From Clostridiales bacterium oral taxon 876 str. F0540 (GTDB lineage: Bacteria > Bacillota > Clostridia > Clostridiales > Clostridiaceae), in NCBI GenBank assembly GCA_000466585.1, contig KE993466.1, positions 1 through 17,638 on the forward strand: DNA of 17,638 nt, in the 5' to 3' direction. This document shows positions 7,994 through 14,172 of this stretch, one piece after another. The first letter of the stretch is position 1, and every line of letters begins with the position of its first letter. Below the pieces are notes generated by a model that searched no databases, was not told the DNA's origin, and worked only from the letters and a program-made list of their open reading frames with translations. The position numbers were made by a program, and so were the translations under genes.

Positions 7994-8025
7994 ATGTCAC
8001 TAAGTATAAGGGATATATAAGTTAC
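7994..8025. promoter_or_regulatory. Candidate regulator box with tandem TATAAG elements
   Basis: A 32-base block conserved in the right copy (14541-14572). It contains TATAAG at 8005-8010 and 8016-8021, spaced 11 bp. The core TATAAGGGATA resembles TATAAGTGATA, which recurs exactly at 14552-14562 and at 11789-11799 before the M16 peptidase gene. The position just upstream of the promoter at 8036 fits an activator site. Assignment to the RRNPP regulator is inference. Confidence 0.35.
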
Positions 8026-8035
8026 ATTTTGCGAA

Positions 8036-8064
8036 TTAACAATAATTTTCAAGTAGTGTAATAT
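8036..8064 (+). promoter_or_regulatory. Candidate promoter for a short leader/peptide transcript
   Basis: A -35 TTAACA (8036-8041), a 17-base spacer and a -10 TAATAT (8059-8064). The -10 region GTAATATTAA is kept in the right copy (14606-14611). Transcription would start near 8071, only about a dozen bases before the Shine-Dalgarno-like AAAGGAG at 8081-8087. Confidence 0.4.
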
Positions 8065-8094
8065 TAAGGCAAGCTATTAAAAAGGAGATATACA

Positions 8095-8119
8095 CATATA
8101 AACAAAAAATTTTTATATG
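8095..8119 (+). other. Conserved short RNA hairpin behind a Shine-Dalgarno sequence
   Basis: CATATAAA and TTTATATG pair as an 8-bp stem. In the right copy (14643-14667) the stem is 10 bp, because a C-T mismatch became A-T and an A-T pair became G-C. The compensatory change suggests that the structure, not only the sequence, is kept. The sequence after it is T-rich (TTTTTATTATT), so a weak terminator is possible; a translation-control hairpin is the alternative. Confidence 0.45.
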
Positions 8120-8160
8120 TTTTTATTATTAGCAGTACTAATTTTTTTATTTGCCTTTAA
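8098..8160 (+). CDS. Candidate pheromone-like small peptide with AUA start (speculative)
   Basis: AAAGGAG (8081-8087) is followed at the right distance (10 bases after GGAG) not by AUG, GUG or UUG but by AUA. Read from there the frame gives a 20-residue peptide, (M)NKKFLYVFIISSTNFFICL, with a basic start and a hydrophobic remainder, as in exported signal-peptide precursors of RRNPP systems. The right copy has the same AUA and frame, (M)KEKLLYVFII and on. Against it: AUA is a very rare start, and the stretch also forms the hairpin described above. An overlapping frame with a true ATG (8117-8182, MFLLLAVLIFLFAFNIQNNR and one more residue) has its start 29 bases after the RBS and is cut to 9 codons in the right copy. 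Confidence 0.2.
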   Translation: MNKKFLYVFIISSTNFFICL

Positions 8161-8283
8161 CATTCAAAATAATAGGATTTAATCAACGGAAGAGATGTCA
8201 AGAGTTTTTTCTGTAGAGGTGAGAGTTTAGTTTAATTTTTCATATTGATAGGTATAAAAAATATAGACAAGCTAATAAAAGCG

Positions 8284-8299
8284 ATAGTTAATTAACTAT
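8284..8299. promoter_or_regulatory. 16-bp perfect palindrome, candidate operator
   Basis: ATAGTTAATTAACTAT is a perfect palindrome without a loop, about 40 bases upstream of the -35 element of the putative precursor promoter. It lacks a loop and a T-tract, so a dimeric protein site is likelier than a terminator. Confidence 0.45.
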
Positions 8300-8337
8300 T
8301 TTAGTGAATTAAAACTATATTATTATTTAAGACTGTT

Positions 8338-8372
8338 TATTGATTATCATTTTGAGTATACGATAATCAATA
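8338..8372 (+). promoter_or_regulatory. RiPP precursor promoter embedded in an 11-bp inverted repeat
   Basis: TATTGATTATC (8338-8348) and GATAATCAATA (8362-8372) are perfect arms around 13 bases. Within them TTGATT (8340-8345) and GATAAT (8362-8367) stand 16 bases apart as -35 and -10 elements. Each promoter half lies in one arm, so a dimeric regulator bound here would directly cover the polymerase site. The predicted start near 8375 leaves a leader of about 30 bases before the precursor ATG. Alternatively the repeat could act as a leader hairpin of an upstream transcript. Confidence 0.5.
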
Positions 8373-8405
8373 TTCATAAAAATAAAGAATGAAAGGAGAA
8401 ACAAA

Positions 8406-8600
8406 ATGAAAATTATTGTACCTGCAAATGCTAAGTCCTACCAGAGCTGTTCATCTTTAGATGGTGGTTGCTCATGTATCACTTACGTACCATCTCGTCC
8501 ACCTGGAGGGGGTACACTTCCTCCATGCGGGTTCTGGGGACCTCCGTGTTACCAATTAAGCTGTAGTGCTCTTATTAATGTGATTACACCATTAAAGTGA
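8406..8600 (+). CDS. Six-cysteine RiPP precursor peptide (sactipeptide/ranthipeptide type)
   Basis: A 64-aa peptide with GGAG 7 bases before its ATG, directly upstream of a radical SAM/SPASM gene. A very short leader (MKIIVPANAKSYQS) precedes Cys15. The six Cys form two groups, C15-C22-C24 and C41-C48-C53, joined by a Pro/Gly-rich bridge (YVPSRPPGGGTLPPCGFW). The tail SALINVITPLK is Cys-free. Cys and hydrophobic or polar acceptor residues next to an rSAM/SPASM enzyme point to thioether (Cys to alpha or beta/gamma carbon) crosslinks. It is not SCIFF; the Cys-rich clostridial RiPPs annotated with CcpM-type maturases are the nearest idea I have, unverified. Three Pro-Pro bonds (32-33, 39-40, 46-47) match a PPEP-like peptidase encoded in the same cluster. 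The core coding region is strikingly GC-richer than its surroundings. Confidence 0.85.
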   Translation: MKIIVPANAKSYQSCSSLDGGCSCITYVPSRPPGGGTLPPCGFWGPPCYQLSCSALINVITPLK

Positions 8601-8606
8601 TTTTTG

Positions 8607-8637
8607 AAACACCTGCATTTTTATATGTAGGTGTTTT
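8607..8637 (+). terminator. Attenuator-like hairpin between precursor and maturase genes
   Basis: AAACACCTGCA (8607-8617) pairs with TGTAGGTGTTT (8626-8636): 11 bp with one G-T pair and an 8-base loop, followed by only a short T-run. It sits 7 bases after the precursor stop. Such partial terminators commonly let a small precursor mRNA accumulate in excess over the enzymes, and they also protect its 3' end. Confidence 0.65.
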
Positions 8638-8710
8638 AAAAATAAACAGAAGTAAATTATTACAAAGGTAAACGTTGATTAAAGTATTTTTATGAAATGG
8701 GGTGTTTTAT

Positions 8711-10060
8711 ATGCAACTAAAGAAATCAATATTTAATATTGAAGTAGAAAAAGATGATGAGGGAAATGTATTATTATTTAATACTCTCAATACATCATTA
8801 GGTCTATTAGATAAAGAAACAAATGAAAACTTATATGAAAAGCTAAATGAAATTGAAAACTATGACTTGCTTAATCAAAGTAGCTTAGAAAGTCTACAAA
8901 GTATGCTCAATAATGGGTTTGTAATACCAATTGATATATATGAACAAGGAATTGTAACTATAAATCAACAAAGAGATAAATATTCAAATGATATGCTAAC
9001 ACTAACAATTGCACCGACTCTTGCTTGTAATATGAATTGTATTTATTGTTATGAGGAGAAAAATAATGCTCATTTATCTAATAATGTAGTTGAAAGTATA
9101 ATAAATTATGTGAATAACAATATTGGGGGTAAAAAGGTTTTAAATATTATTTGGTTTGGAGGGGAGCCTCTCTTAGAATTAAAATCAATTATAAAACTAT
9201 CTGAAACTTTCATTAAGATTTGTGAACAACATGAAGTTGTTTATAAGGCTATGATTATTACAAATGGATTGCTATTATCAAGAGATATTGCTATGATTTT
9301 AAAAGATTCGTGTAAAATAGAAAGAGTTCAAATAACACTTGACGGTCCGGCTGATATTCATAATAGCAGAAGAAAAACATTTAATCCTAATATTAATGGA
9401 TTTGAAGTAATTGAGAATAATATCAATAATACATTTGACTTGTTAAATATTGTTATAAGAATAAATGCAGATAAAGATAATATTAATTACTTGAAAGATT
9501 TTGTAAGATATTTATTAGGCAGAAATAAAAATAATTGGGAGGATAAAGTGTCTGTTTACTGCTATCCTGTATTTTCAGAGACTAAGGCCTGTTCAAATGT
9601 TAAAGGGGCATGCCTATCTAATTTTGAATTTGGTGATTTTTATGCTCAGATGTTAAAAAGCTTATTTGATACTAAAGAATTCGAAAATGCATTAGCATTT
9701 TATCCTATGAGTAAAAACATATCATGCTATGCTTTAAATATAAATAGTTTAGTTATTGGTCCTAATGGAGAATTATATAAATGTGATCAGGTTGTTGGTT
9801 TATCAGACCATGTCATTGGTAATATATCAACAGGGATTAATATAAACAAAGAATTTGTTGACTGGATGACATTGGAGTTGCCGTCAGAATGTACTGAATG
9901 CAAGTATGTACCTCTATGCCAAGGTGGTTGTGCTCACAAAAGAATGATGAATGGTAATAGGCCAAATTGCGAACACACAATAAAAATAGTGCCTGAAGTT
10001 TTGAAGGCTGTAAAGAATAAATATTATGAGTTTGAAAAAGAAACAATCAACATTAGATAA
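8711..10060 (+). CDS. Radical SAM/SPASM peptide maturase
   Basis: A 449-aa enzyme that probably installs Cys thioether crosslinks in the adjacent precursor. Residues 1-90 form an N-terminal peptide-recognition-like region. The radical SAM cluster motif is C106-x3-C110-x2-C113 (CNMNCIYC). GGEP lies at 150-153 and TLDGP is present further on. The SPASM region has seven Cys at 339, 358, 394, 397, 403, 407 and 420, that is CX18C, then CX2CX5CX3C and a last C, which binds two auxiliary Fe-S clusters in AlbA/AnSME-type enzymes. The start is the ATG at 8711, 8 bases after GGGG; a GTG at 8702 lies inside that RBS. The 3' end overlaps the exporter gene by 35 bp. It is complete, with no missing ligand. 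Whether the product is a sactipeptide (alpha) or a ranthipeptide cannot be read from the sequence. Confidence 0.92.
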   Translation: MQLKKSIFNIEVEKDDEGNVLLFNTLNTSLGLLDKETNENLYEKLNEIENYDLLNQSSLESLQSMLNNGFVIPIDIYEQGIVTINQQRDKYSNDMLTLTIAPTLACNMNCIYCYEEKNNAHLSNNVVESIINYVNNNIGGKKVLNIIWFGGEPLLELKSIIKLSETFIKICEQHEVVYKAMIITNGLLLSRDIAMILKDSCKIERVQITLDGPADIHNSRRKTFNPNINGFEVIENNINNTFDLLNIVIRINADKDNINYLKDFVRYLLGRNKNNWEDKVSVYCYPVFSETKACSNVKGACLSNFEFGDFYAQMLKSLFDTKEFENALAFYPMSKNISCYALNINSLVIGPNGELYKCDQVVGLSDHVIGNISTGININKEFVDWMTLELPSECTECKYVPLCQGGCAHKRMMNGNRPNCEHTIKIVPEVLKAVKNKYYEFEKETINIR

Positions 10061-11663
10061 GATAATTATAACAACATTAGGCACCTATACTTGGATAATT
10101 ATTTTTTACTTGTTATTAGGTATAACTTTTTGGTCTATTATTATAAGCACGCCATTTTTAATGAGCAAGTATATTGATAATATTCTTACTTATAATAAAA
10201 ATTCATATAGAAGCAAGTATCTCTTGTACATGATTATACTTTTTTTCATTGAAAATATAATATCATATACAAAAACATTAATATTGCAAAAAATCAAATT
10301 AAAAGTATCATTTGAGATAAATTATGAAATCTTAGAGGTTGTTAAAAAATTCCCATATAAATATTTTGTAAAAAATAATATTGTGGCATTGAATGAAAAA
10401 ATTTATTGGGATTCAATTAACATCACGGGTTTTTTTTTGGATAATATTTCTGATTTAATTCTTAAAATATTTACACTTATTTTTACTATTATAATGATTA
10501 TAAAACTTGACTTTAGTATGGCATTAGTTGCAGGTTCATTTATTCCAGTAATAATAATACTATTCATGTACTTTAAAAAAAGAATATATAATACAACTAT
10601 AACATTGAAAGAAACTCAAAATCACTATATGTATCACCTTTTGAGTCAATTACAAAATATAAAGTATATAAAAATTCATTCATTATTCGAAAGGTTTTCT
10701 CAGGATTTGCAAAAGGCTTATGAGGAATTATATTTAGTTAGCTTGAGATATTTTAAATGTATGATTTCCTTTACAACAAGCGACTTATTATTAAATAGGT
10801 TCTCAAGTTTAGTTATTGTAGCATTCTGTGGCTATAAGGTTATAAATAAAGAGTTAAGTATTGGAAACTTTACTGCTATGCTTACCTATGCAAGTTCATT
10901 ATTAGAAATCTTTAGATATATGCTAAACTTCGGAAGATTTTATGAAGATTATAAGGTTTCTTATTATAGAATGAAAGATGTTATAAACAATGATCAAGAA
11001 TTGAATGGCGATTTACTTTTAAATAATATAAATTATATAGATATTAAGAACCTATCATGGGAAAATGATAATTGCGAGGTTATATTTAAGAATATAGATA
11101 TAACATTTAAAAAAGGAAAAATTTATTGTTTAAAGGGTAGAAATGGATCTGGTAAAACATCCTTTATAAATATACTAATTGGCTTAATACAGAACTATAG
11201 TGGACAAATTTACTATAATAATATAGATATAAAAAAAATAGATTTATATTCATTAAGATATAACTGCATCAGTATAGTAGAACAGGAAAACTTTTTACTA
11301 TTTAATGATGTCATTAAAAATATATCCATTGGCTTAAATGAGATTGACTATGAAAAATTAAGTTTATATTGTAAAGAATTTAATATCAATGAATTAACAA
11401 GCACAAACCATAATGTGGAGAAACAAAGTTTTCAGAATTCTATTAATTTATCTGGAGGAGAAAAACAGAAAATTAGAATTGTAAGACAGTTGTTAAAAAA
11501 ATCTGATTTGTTAATATTAGATGAGCCAACTTCGGCATTGGATGATAATAGTAAAAGTAGGCTTGTAGAAATTCTCCAGTCAGTCAAGAACGATAGGATT
11601 ATTATGCTAATAACACATGATGAATATTTGATTAACAATTCTGATGAAATTCTGTGTTTCTAG
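10026..11663 (+). CDS. ABC exporter (fused membrane and ATPase domains) for the RiPP
   Basis: A 545-aa half-transporter, acting as a dimer. The membrane domain covers about 1-325, with helices near 22-43, 65-85, 140-160, 166-183 and 255-300. The ATPase domain follows, with Walker A GRNGSGKT (371-378), Q-loop Q420, signature LSGGEK (475-480), Walker B LLILDEPTSALD (495-506) and switch H531. All ATPase motifs are intact. There is no N-terminal C39 peptidase domain, so the exporter cannot remove the leader itself; that task would fall to the M16 peptidase. The ATG at 10026 lies inside the end of the maturase gene, with only a weak RBS, which indicates translational coupling. Export of the modified peptide is the natural role; self-protection by efflux is an additional possibility. 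Confidence 0.88.
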   Translation: MSLKKKQSTLDKIIITTLGTYTWIIIFYLLLGITFWSIIISTPFLMSKYIDNILTYNKNSYRSKYLLYMIILFFIENIISYTKTLILQKIKLKVSFEINYEILEVVKKFPYKYFVKNNIVALNEKIYWDSINITGFFLDNISDLILKIFTLIFTIIMIIKLDFSMALVAGSFIPVIIILFMYFKKRIYNTTITLKETQNHYMYHLLSQLQNIKYIKIHSLFERFSQDLQKAYEELYLVSLRYFKCMISFTTSDLLLNRFSSLVIVAFCGYKVINKELSIGNFTAMLTYASSLLEIFRYMLNFGRFYEDYKVSYYRMKDVINNDQELNGDLLLNNINYIDIKNLSWENDNCEVIFKNIDITFKKGKIYCLKGRNGSGKTSFINILIGLIQNYSGQIYYNNIDIKKIDLYSLRYNCISIVEQENFLLFNDVIKNISIGLNEIDYEKLSLYCKEFNINELTSTNHNVEKQSFQNSINLSGGEKQKIRIVRQLLKKSDLLILDEPTSALDDNSKSRLVEILQSVKNDRIIMLITHDEYLINNSDEILCF

Positions 11664-11781
11664 TAAGATTTATAGTAGTAAAATTCTAGGTTGTTAAAAG
11701 TTTCTATTCAACTTTAGTATGTACTCTGTTTAATACTTTAAATTATTTATATCTAAGATCTTTTTTATAATAAGCAGAGTA

Positions 11782-11799
11782 TATAAGCTATAAGTGATA
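11782..11799 (+). promoter_or_regulatory. Candidate regulator box before the M16 gene
   Basis: Two TATAAG elements (11782-11787 and 11789-11794), the second extending to TATAAGTGATA (11789-11799). This is an exact 11-base match to the box in the right repeat copy (14552-14562). It lies in the 176-base gap between exporter and M16 genes, which holds no terminator and no coding sequence that I can see. Its regulatory role is inferred only from the recurrence. Confidence 0.3.
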
Positions 11800-11839
11800 A
11801 TAATTTTAAGTTAGAATATATAATCAAAGAGGTGTAATT

Positions 11840-13096
11840 ATGTATAATAAAGTTATCTTAAGTAATGGTGTAAACGTACTCTATGAAAATATACCTCATA
11901 TACATACAGTGCAGCTGTGCTTATATATAAGCGTAGGTTCAAGATACGAAAATGAAAAAAATAATGGAATAAGCCATTTCATGGAGCATATGGTGGTCGA
12001 GACAACGGAGAATAATAAAAAGTTAATAGATACAATACAAGATGAGATTGGAGAGATTACTGCATACACAACTAAAGATGCAACTATTTACTATGTAAGA
12101 ACTCTTAAGGAATATTTAACTCATTGTATAGATGTATTTAAGAAGATGATGGAGAATACCCAATTTAATCCTGATACTATATCAAAAGAAATAAAAGTAA
12201 TAACCGAAGAAATAAATATTTCTAATGGCTCACAAGTAGAGCAATTAAATAATATGTTATCAATAGCAACATGGGGGAGTAGTGCACTCTCATTTCCTAT
12301 AATTGGAACTATTAATAATATCAGCACATTTGACAGTGAAATTTTATCAAAATTTAAGAAAGACTATTACATCAGTGAAAATATGATAATATCACTAGCT
12401 GGAGACTTTGACTCAAGTAATGTTGACTATATATGCAAAAGTTTTTCTACGTTAAATAGATTTAAGCATTGTTACTTTAATGATTCATCATGCATTCTTA
12501 ACAAAAGGATTGATTATAAGAAAAGTGAACAAAAGCAAGTTTACGTTGCTATAACATTGAATAAATTTCAAAGCTCATTAAAAAATATTTTGATTAATGA
12601 AATAATTTCTTTGTATCTTGGTAAAGGTATTGATTCAATATTGTTTAAGCGATTGAGAAATGACTTGGGATATGTGTATTCAATAAATACTTCGGGTGAC
12701 TATCATGAGGATATTTCTGCGTTGCAAATATATTCAATATGTAGCAAAGGTAATCTACTATCAGTTATCGAAACTCTATCTAATGAAATAAAAAATTTCA
12801 TTAATAGTAACGATTTTTATAAAAATATTAGTACACTAAAAAAAAGACTAAAAAATAGCTATATATTTAGTAGTGAATATATTAGTAGTAAAAGTGTAGA
12901 TAATTGTATCAACGAGATTTACTTTCAAAAGCCATTTTCTTTAGAAAGAAAGCTAGAATTAATTGATAACATTTCTATAGCTGATATTTCTCAGTTTATA
13001 GATAGCACACTGAGAAGGAAAAATATGCCATTAGTCTTATTAGGCGATTTAGATCAGGACGAAGTAAATAAAATTATTGATAAAAATATTTGGTAG
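11840..13096 (+). CDS. M16 zinc metallopeptidase (putative RiPP leader peptidase)
   Basis: A 418-aa two-lobed M16B-type protein. The inverted zinc motif HFMEH gives H46, E49 and H50. The third ligand is expected from the Glu cluster KEIKVITEEI (117-125, most likely E123 or E124). The C-terminal lobe keeps the substrate-binding signature RLRNDLGYVYSI. It therefore looks like an active peptidase rather than one of the inactive M16 partners. In the subtilosin cluster M16 proteins (AlbE, AlbF) act in maturation; here only one is present and it would form a homodimer. It lacks a signal peptide and so probably works in the cytoplasm, cutting off the short leader. GAGGTG lies 5 bases before the ATG. 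The gene overlaps an upstream extension of the next frame but not its preferred start. Confidence 0.88.
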   Translation: MYNKVILSNGVNVLYENIPHIHTVQLCLYISVGSRYENEKNNGISHFMEHMVVETTENNKKLIDTIQDEIGEITAYTTKDATIYYVRTLKEYLTHCIDVFKKMMENTQFNPDTISKEIKVITEEINISNGSQVEQLNNMLSIATWGSSALSFPIIGTINNISTFDSEILSKFKKDYYISENMIISLAGDFDSSNVDYICKSFSTLNRFKHCYFNDSSCILNKRIDYKKSEQKQVYVAITLNKFQSSLKNILINEIISLYLGKGIDSILFKRLRNDLGYVYSINTSGDYHEDISALQIYSICSKGNLLSVIETLSNEIKNFINSNDFYKNISTLKKRLKNSYIFSSEYISSKSVDNCINEIYFQKPFSLERKLELIDNISIADISQFIDSTLRRKNMPLVLLGDLDQDEVNKIIDKNIW

Positions 13097-13154
13097 TAAT
13101 GTGATTTCTATAGAAGTGAAAAAAATAAGAGAATACTTTTTATTGAGGTGTAGC

Positions 13155-13502
13155 GTGAAAAGACTTTTATTATGCAGATTAGTCCAACTGACTATAATTT
13201 TACTTATAATCAATATATCAATAATTGTTTTATTGTGCGCAGCTAGAAATAACTTTGACATTAGTTCATTTTTAAAATATTTTTTTTATGCAGGGGATAT
13301 AAATATTTTATTAGGTATTCTTACTATTGTGGGCGCTGAACGTGGTAAAGCACAGAATTATTTTGCTACTAGATTTATAAATAAAAAGAAAACTCACTTT
13401 GATATAGTCCAAGATAATATTAAAAATTACACTAAAAGTACTATTGTATTTATTTCCTTTGAATTGGTCGGAGTTATTTTAATTTTTCTATCTAAAGTTT
13501 AG
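13155..13502 (+). CDS. Small three-helix membrane protein, possible immunity factor
   Basis: A 115-aa protein of no family I can name with confidence. It has three hydrophobic helices (about 8-29, 42-62 and 93-113), a basic N-terminus (MKRLLLCR) and a charged stretch between helices two and three (ERGKAQNYFATRFINKKKTH). I chose the GTG at 13155, with GAGGTG 4 bases upstream. Earlier in-frame starts (a TTG at 13077, GTGs at 13101 and 13116) have no comparable RBS, and the first would overlap the M16 gene by 20 bp. It is followed after 25 bases by the metallopeptidase gene. Small multi-helix membrane proteins encoded beside bacteriocin genes often give self-immunity, so this is the best immunity candidate, by position only. 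Confidence 0.65.
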   Translation: MKRLLLCRLVQLTIILLIINISIIVLLCAARNNFDISSFLKYFFYAGDINILLGILTIVGAERGKAQNYFATRFINKKKTHFDIVQDNIKNYTKSTIVFISFELVGVILIFLSKV

Positions 13503-13527
13503 AAATTTAACAATATTGGAGGATAAT

Positions 13528-14172
13528 ATGAAAAAATCAATAAAAAAGTGGGGTATTATCTTTTTAGTTCCGATAATGTTTATAAGTTTTATGGCAATAT
13601 GGTCATGGAATATAGAGAGCAACAGAAAGCTTTCAAAGGAATATGCTAATAAACTGGTTTGCTATCCAGATGGGGATTACAATAGTAATATAATTGATGG
13701 CATGAAAAATAGGTTGAGTTCTGTTCCTGAAAAGTACTTAAAGGTATTATATGATAAGCAGGTTTTTATAAGAACAATTAATGGGAAAATAACTAGTGAT
13801 CCAGAAATTTCTACGGATCCTAATAAAGATACCTTAGATAAATATACCGGGGTTTTTGCAGGTGATTCTATAATAATAAGTGTAGACAAGACTTATACGT
13901 ATAGTGTAGAGATACACGAAGTAGGCCATGCGGTTGATAATATATTATTTAATGATATAAGTGATTCGAATGAATTTAAAGATATATTTAATAGAGAAGG
14001 CCCTAATTTTTTTAATAAAGTAGGACAAGAACATAATTTGGAAAATAGTAAAGAATATTTTGCAGAAACATTTAATTATTATTATTGCAACTATGATACA
14101 AGGAAATACTTAAAAGAAAGAGCACCTCAAACTTATAAATTTATAAAAGGATTAGAGAAAAGAAGGTTCTAA
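13528..14172 (+). CDS. Membrane-anchored lethal-factor-like metallopeptidase (M34/PPEP type)
   Basis: A 214-aa protein with an N-terminal signal or anchor helix (about 8-27) followed by one catalytic domain, close in size to the secreted Pro-Pro endopeptidases (PPEP). The zinc site is HEVGH (130-134) followed by AVDN, and EYFAETF (176-182), where E176 aligns with the third zinc ligand of anthrax lethal factor. The end, RAPQTYKFI, parallels the lethal factor C-terminus (NAPKTFQFI). The Tyr that lies 7 residues before the Glu ligand in lethal factor and PPEP-1 is not found in place: H169 stands there, or K164/V165 with a gapped alignment. GGAGG lies 5 bases before the ATG. The domain faces outside, where exported RiPP would meet it. 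Its last codons (KRRF and stop) come from the duplicated DNA. Substrate preference for Pro-Pro is inference. Confidence 0.85.
   Translation: MKKSIKKWGIIFLVPIMFISFMAIWSWNIESNRKLSKEYANKLVCYPDGDYNSNIIDGMKNRLSSVPEKYLKVLYDKQVFIRTINGKITSDPEISTDPNKDTLDKYTGVFAGDSIIISVDKTYTYSVEIHEVGHAVDNILFNDISDSNEFKDIFNREGPNFFNKVGQEHNLENSKEYFAETFNYYYCNYDTRKYLKERAPQTYKFIKGLEKRRF

Larger units (their letters stand above)
7611..8180. repeat. Left copy of the duplicated regulator/control region
   Basis: From the sequence AGAAGGTTCTAACACATTGG inside the regulator gene to about 8180, this stretch is clearly homologous to 14161-14704. The first 130 bases align without gaps at a constant offset of 6550. The similarity continues, with small indels, through the regulator promoter region, the conserved block 7994-8025, the promoter at 8036-8064 and the hairpin at 8095-8119. 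The 663 bases between the regulator and the RiPP precursor contain this control region and the palindromes listed separately, and no conventional gene. Confidence 0.88.

Noticed and set aside
8117..8182. A 21-aa ATG-started hydrophobic peptide (MFLLLAVLIFLFAFNIQNNR plus one residue) as the regulator's pheromone gene
   Set aside because: The RBS is 29 bases away, the ATG is buried in a hairpin, and the same frame in the right copy ends after 9 codons. Kept only as an alternative in the hairpin finding.
8195..8230. Short ATG frame MSRVFSVEVRV
   Set aside because: Eleven codons, with a purine-rich stretch touching the ATG and so no proper RBS spacing, and not conserved in the right copy.
8406..8600. 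Assignment of the precursor to SCIFF (six cysteines in forty-five residues)
   Set aside because: Although it has six Cys, the spacing, the Pro/Gly bridge and the operon partners differ from SCIFF, which is short and close-packed with Cys.
11722..11781. TACTCTG / CAGAGTA inverted repeat before the M16 gene
   Set aside because: Seven-bp arms separated by 46 bases are expected by chance at this base composition.
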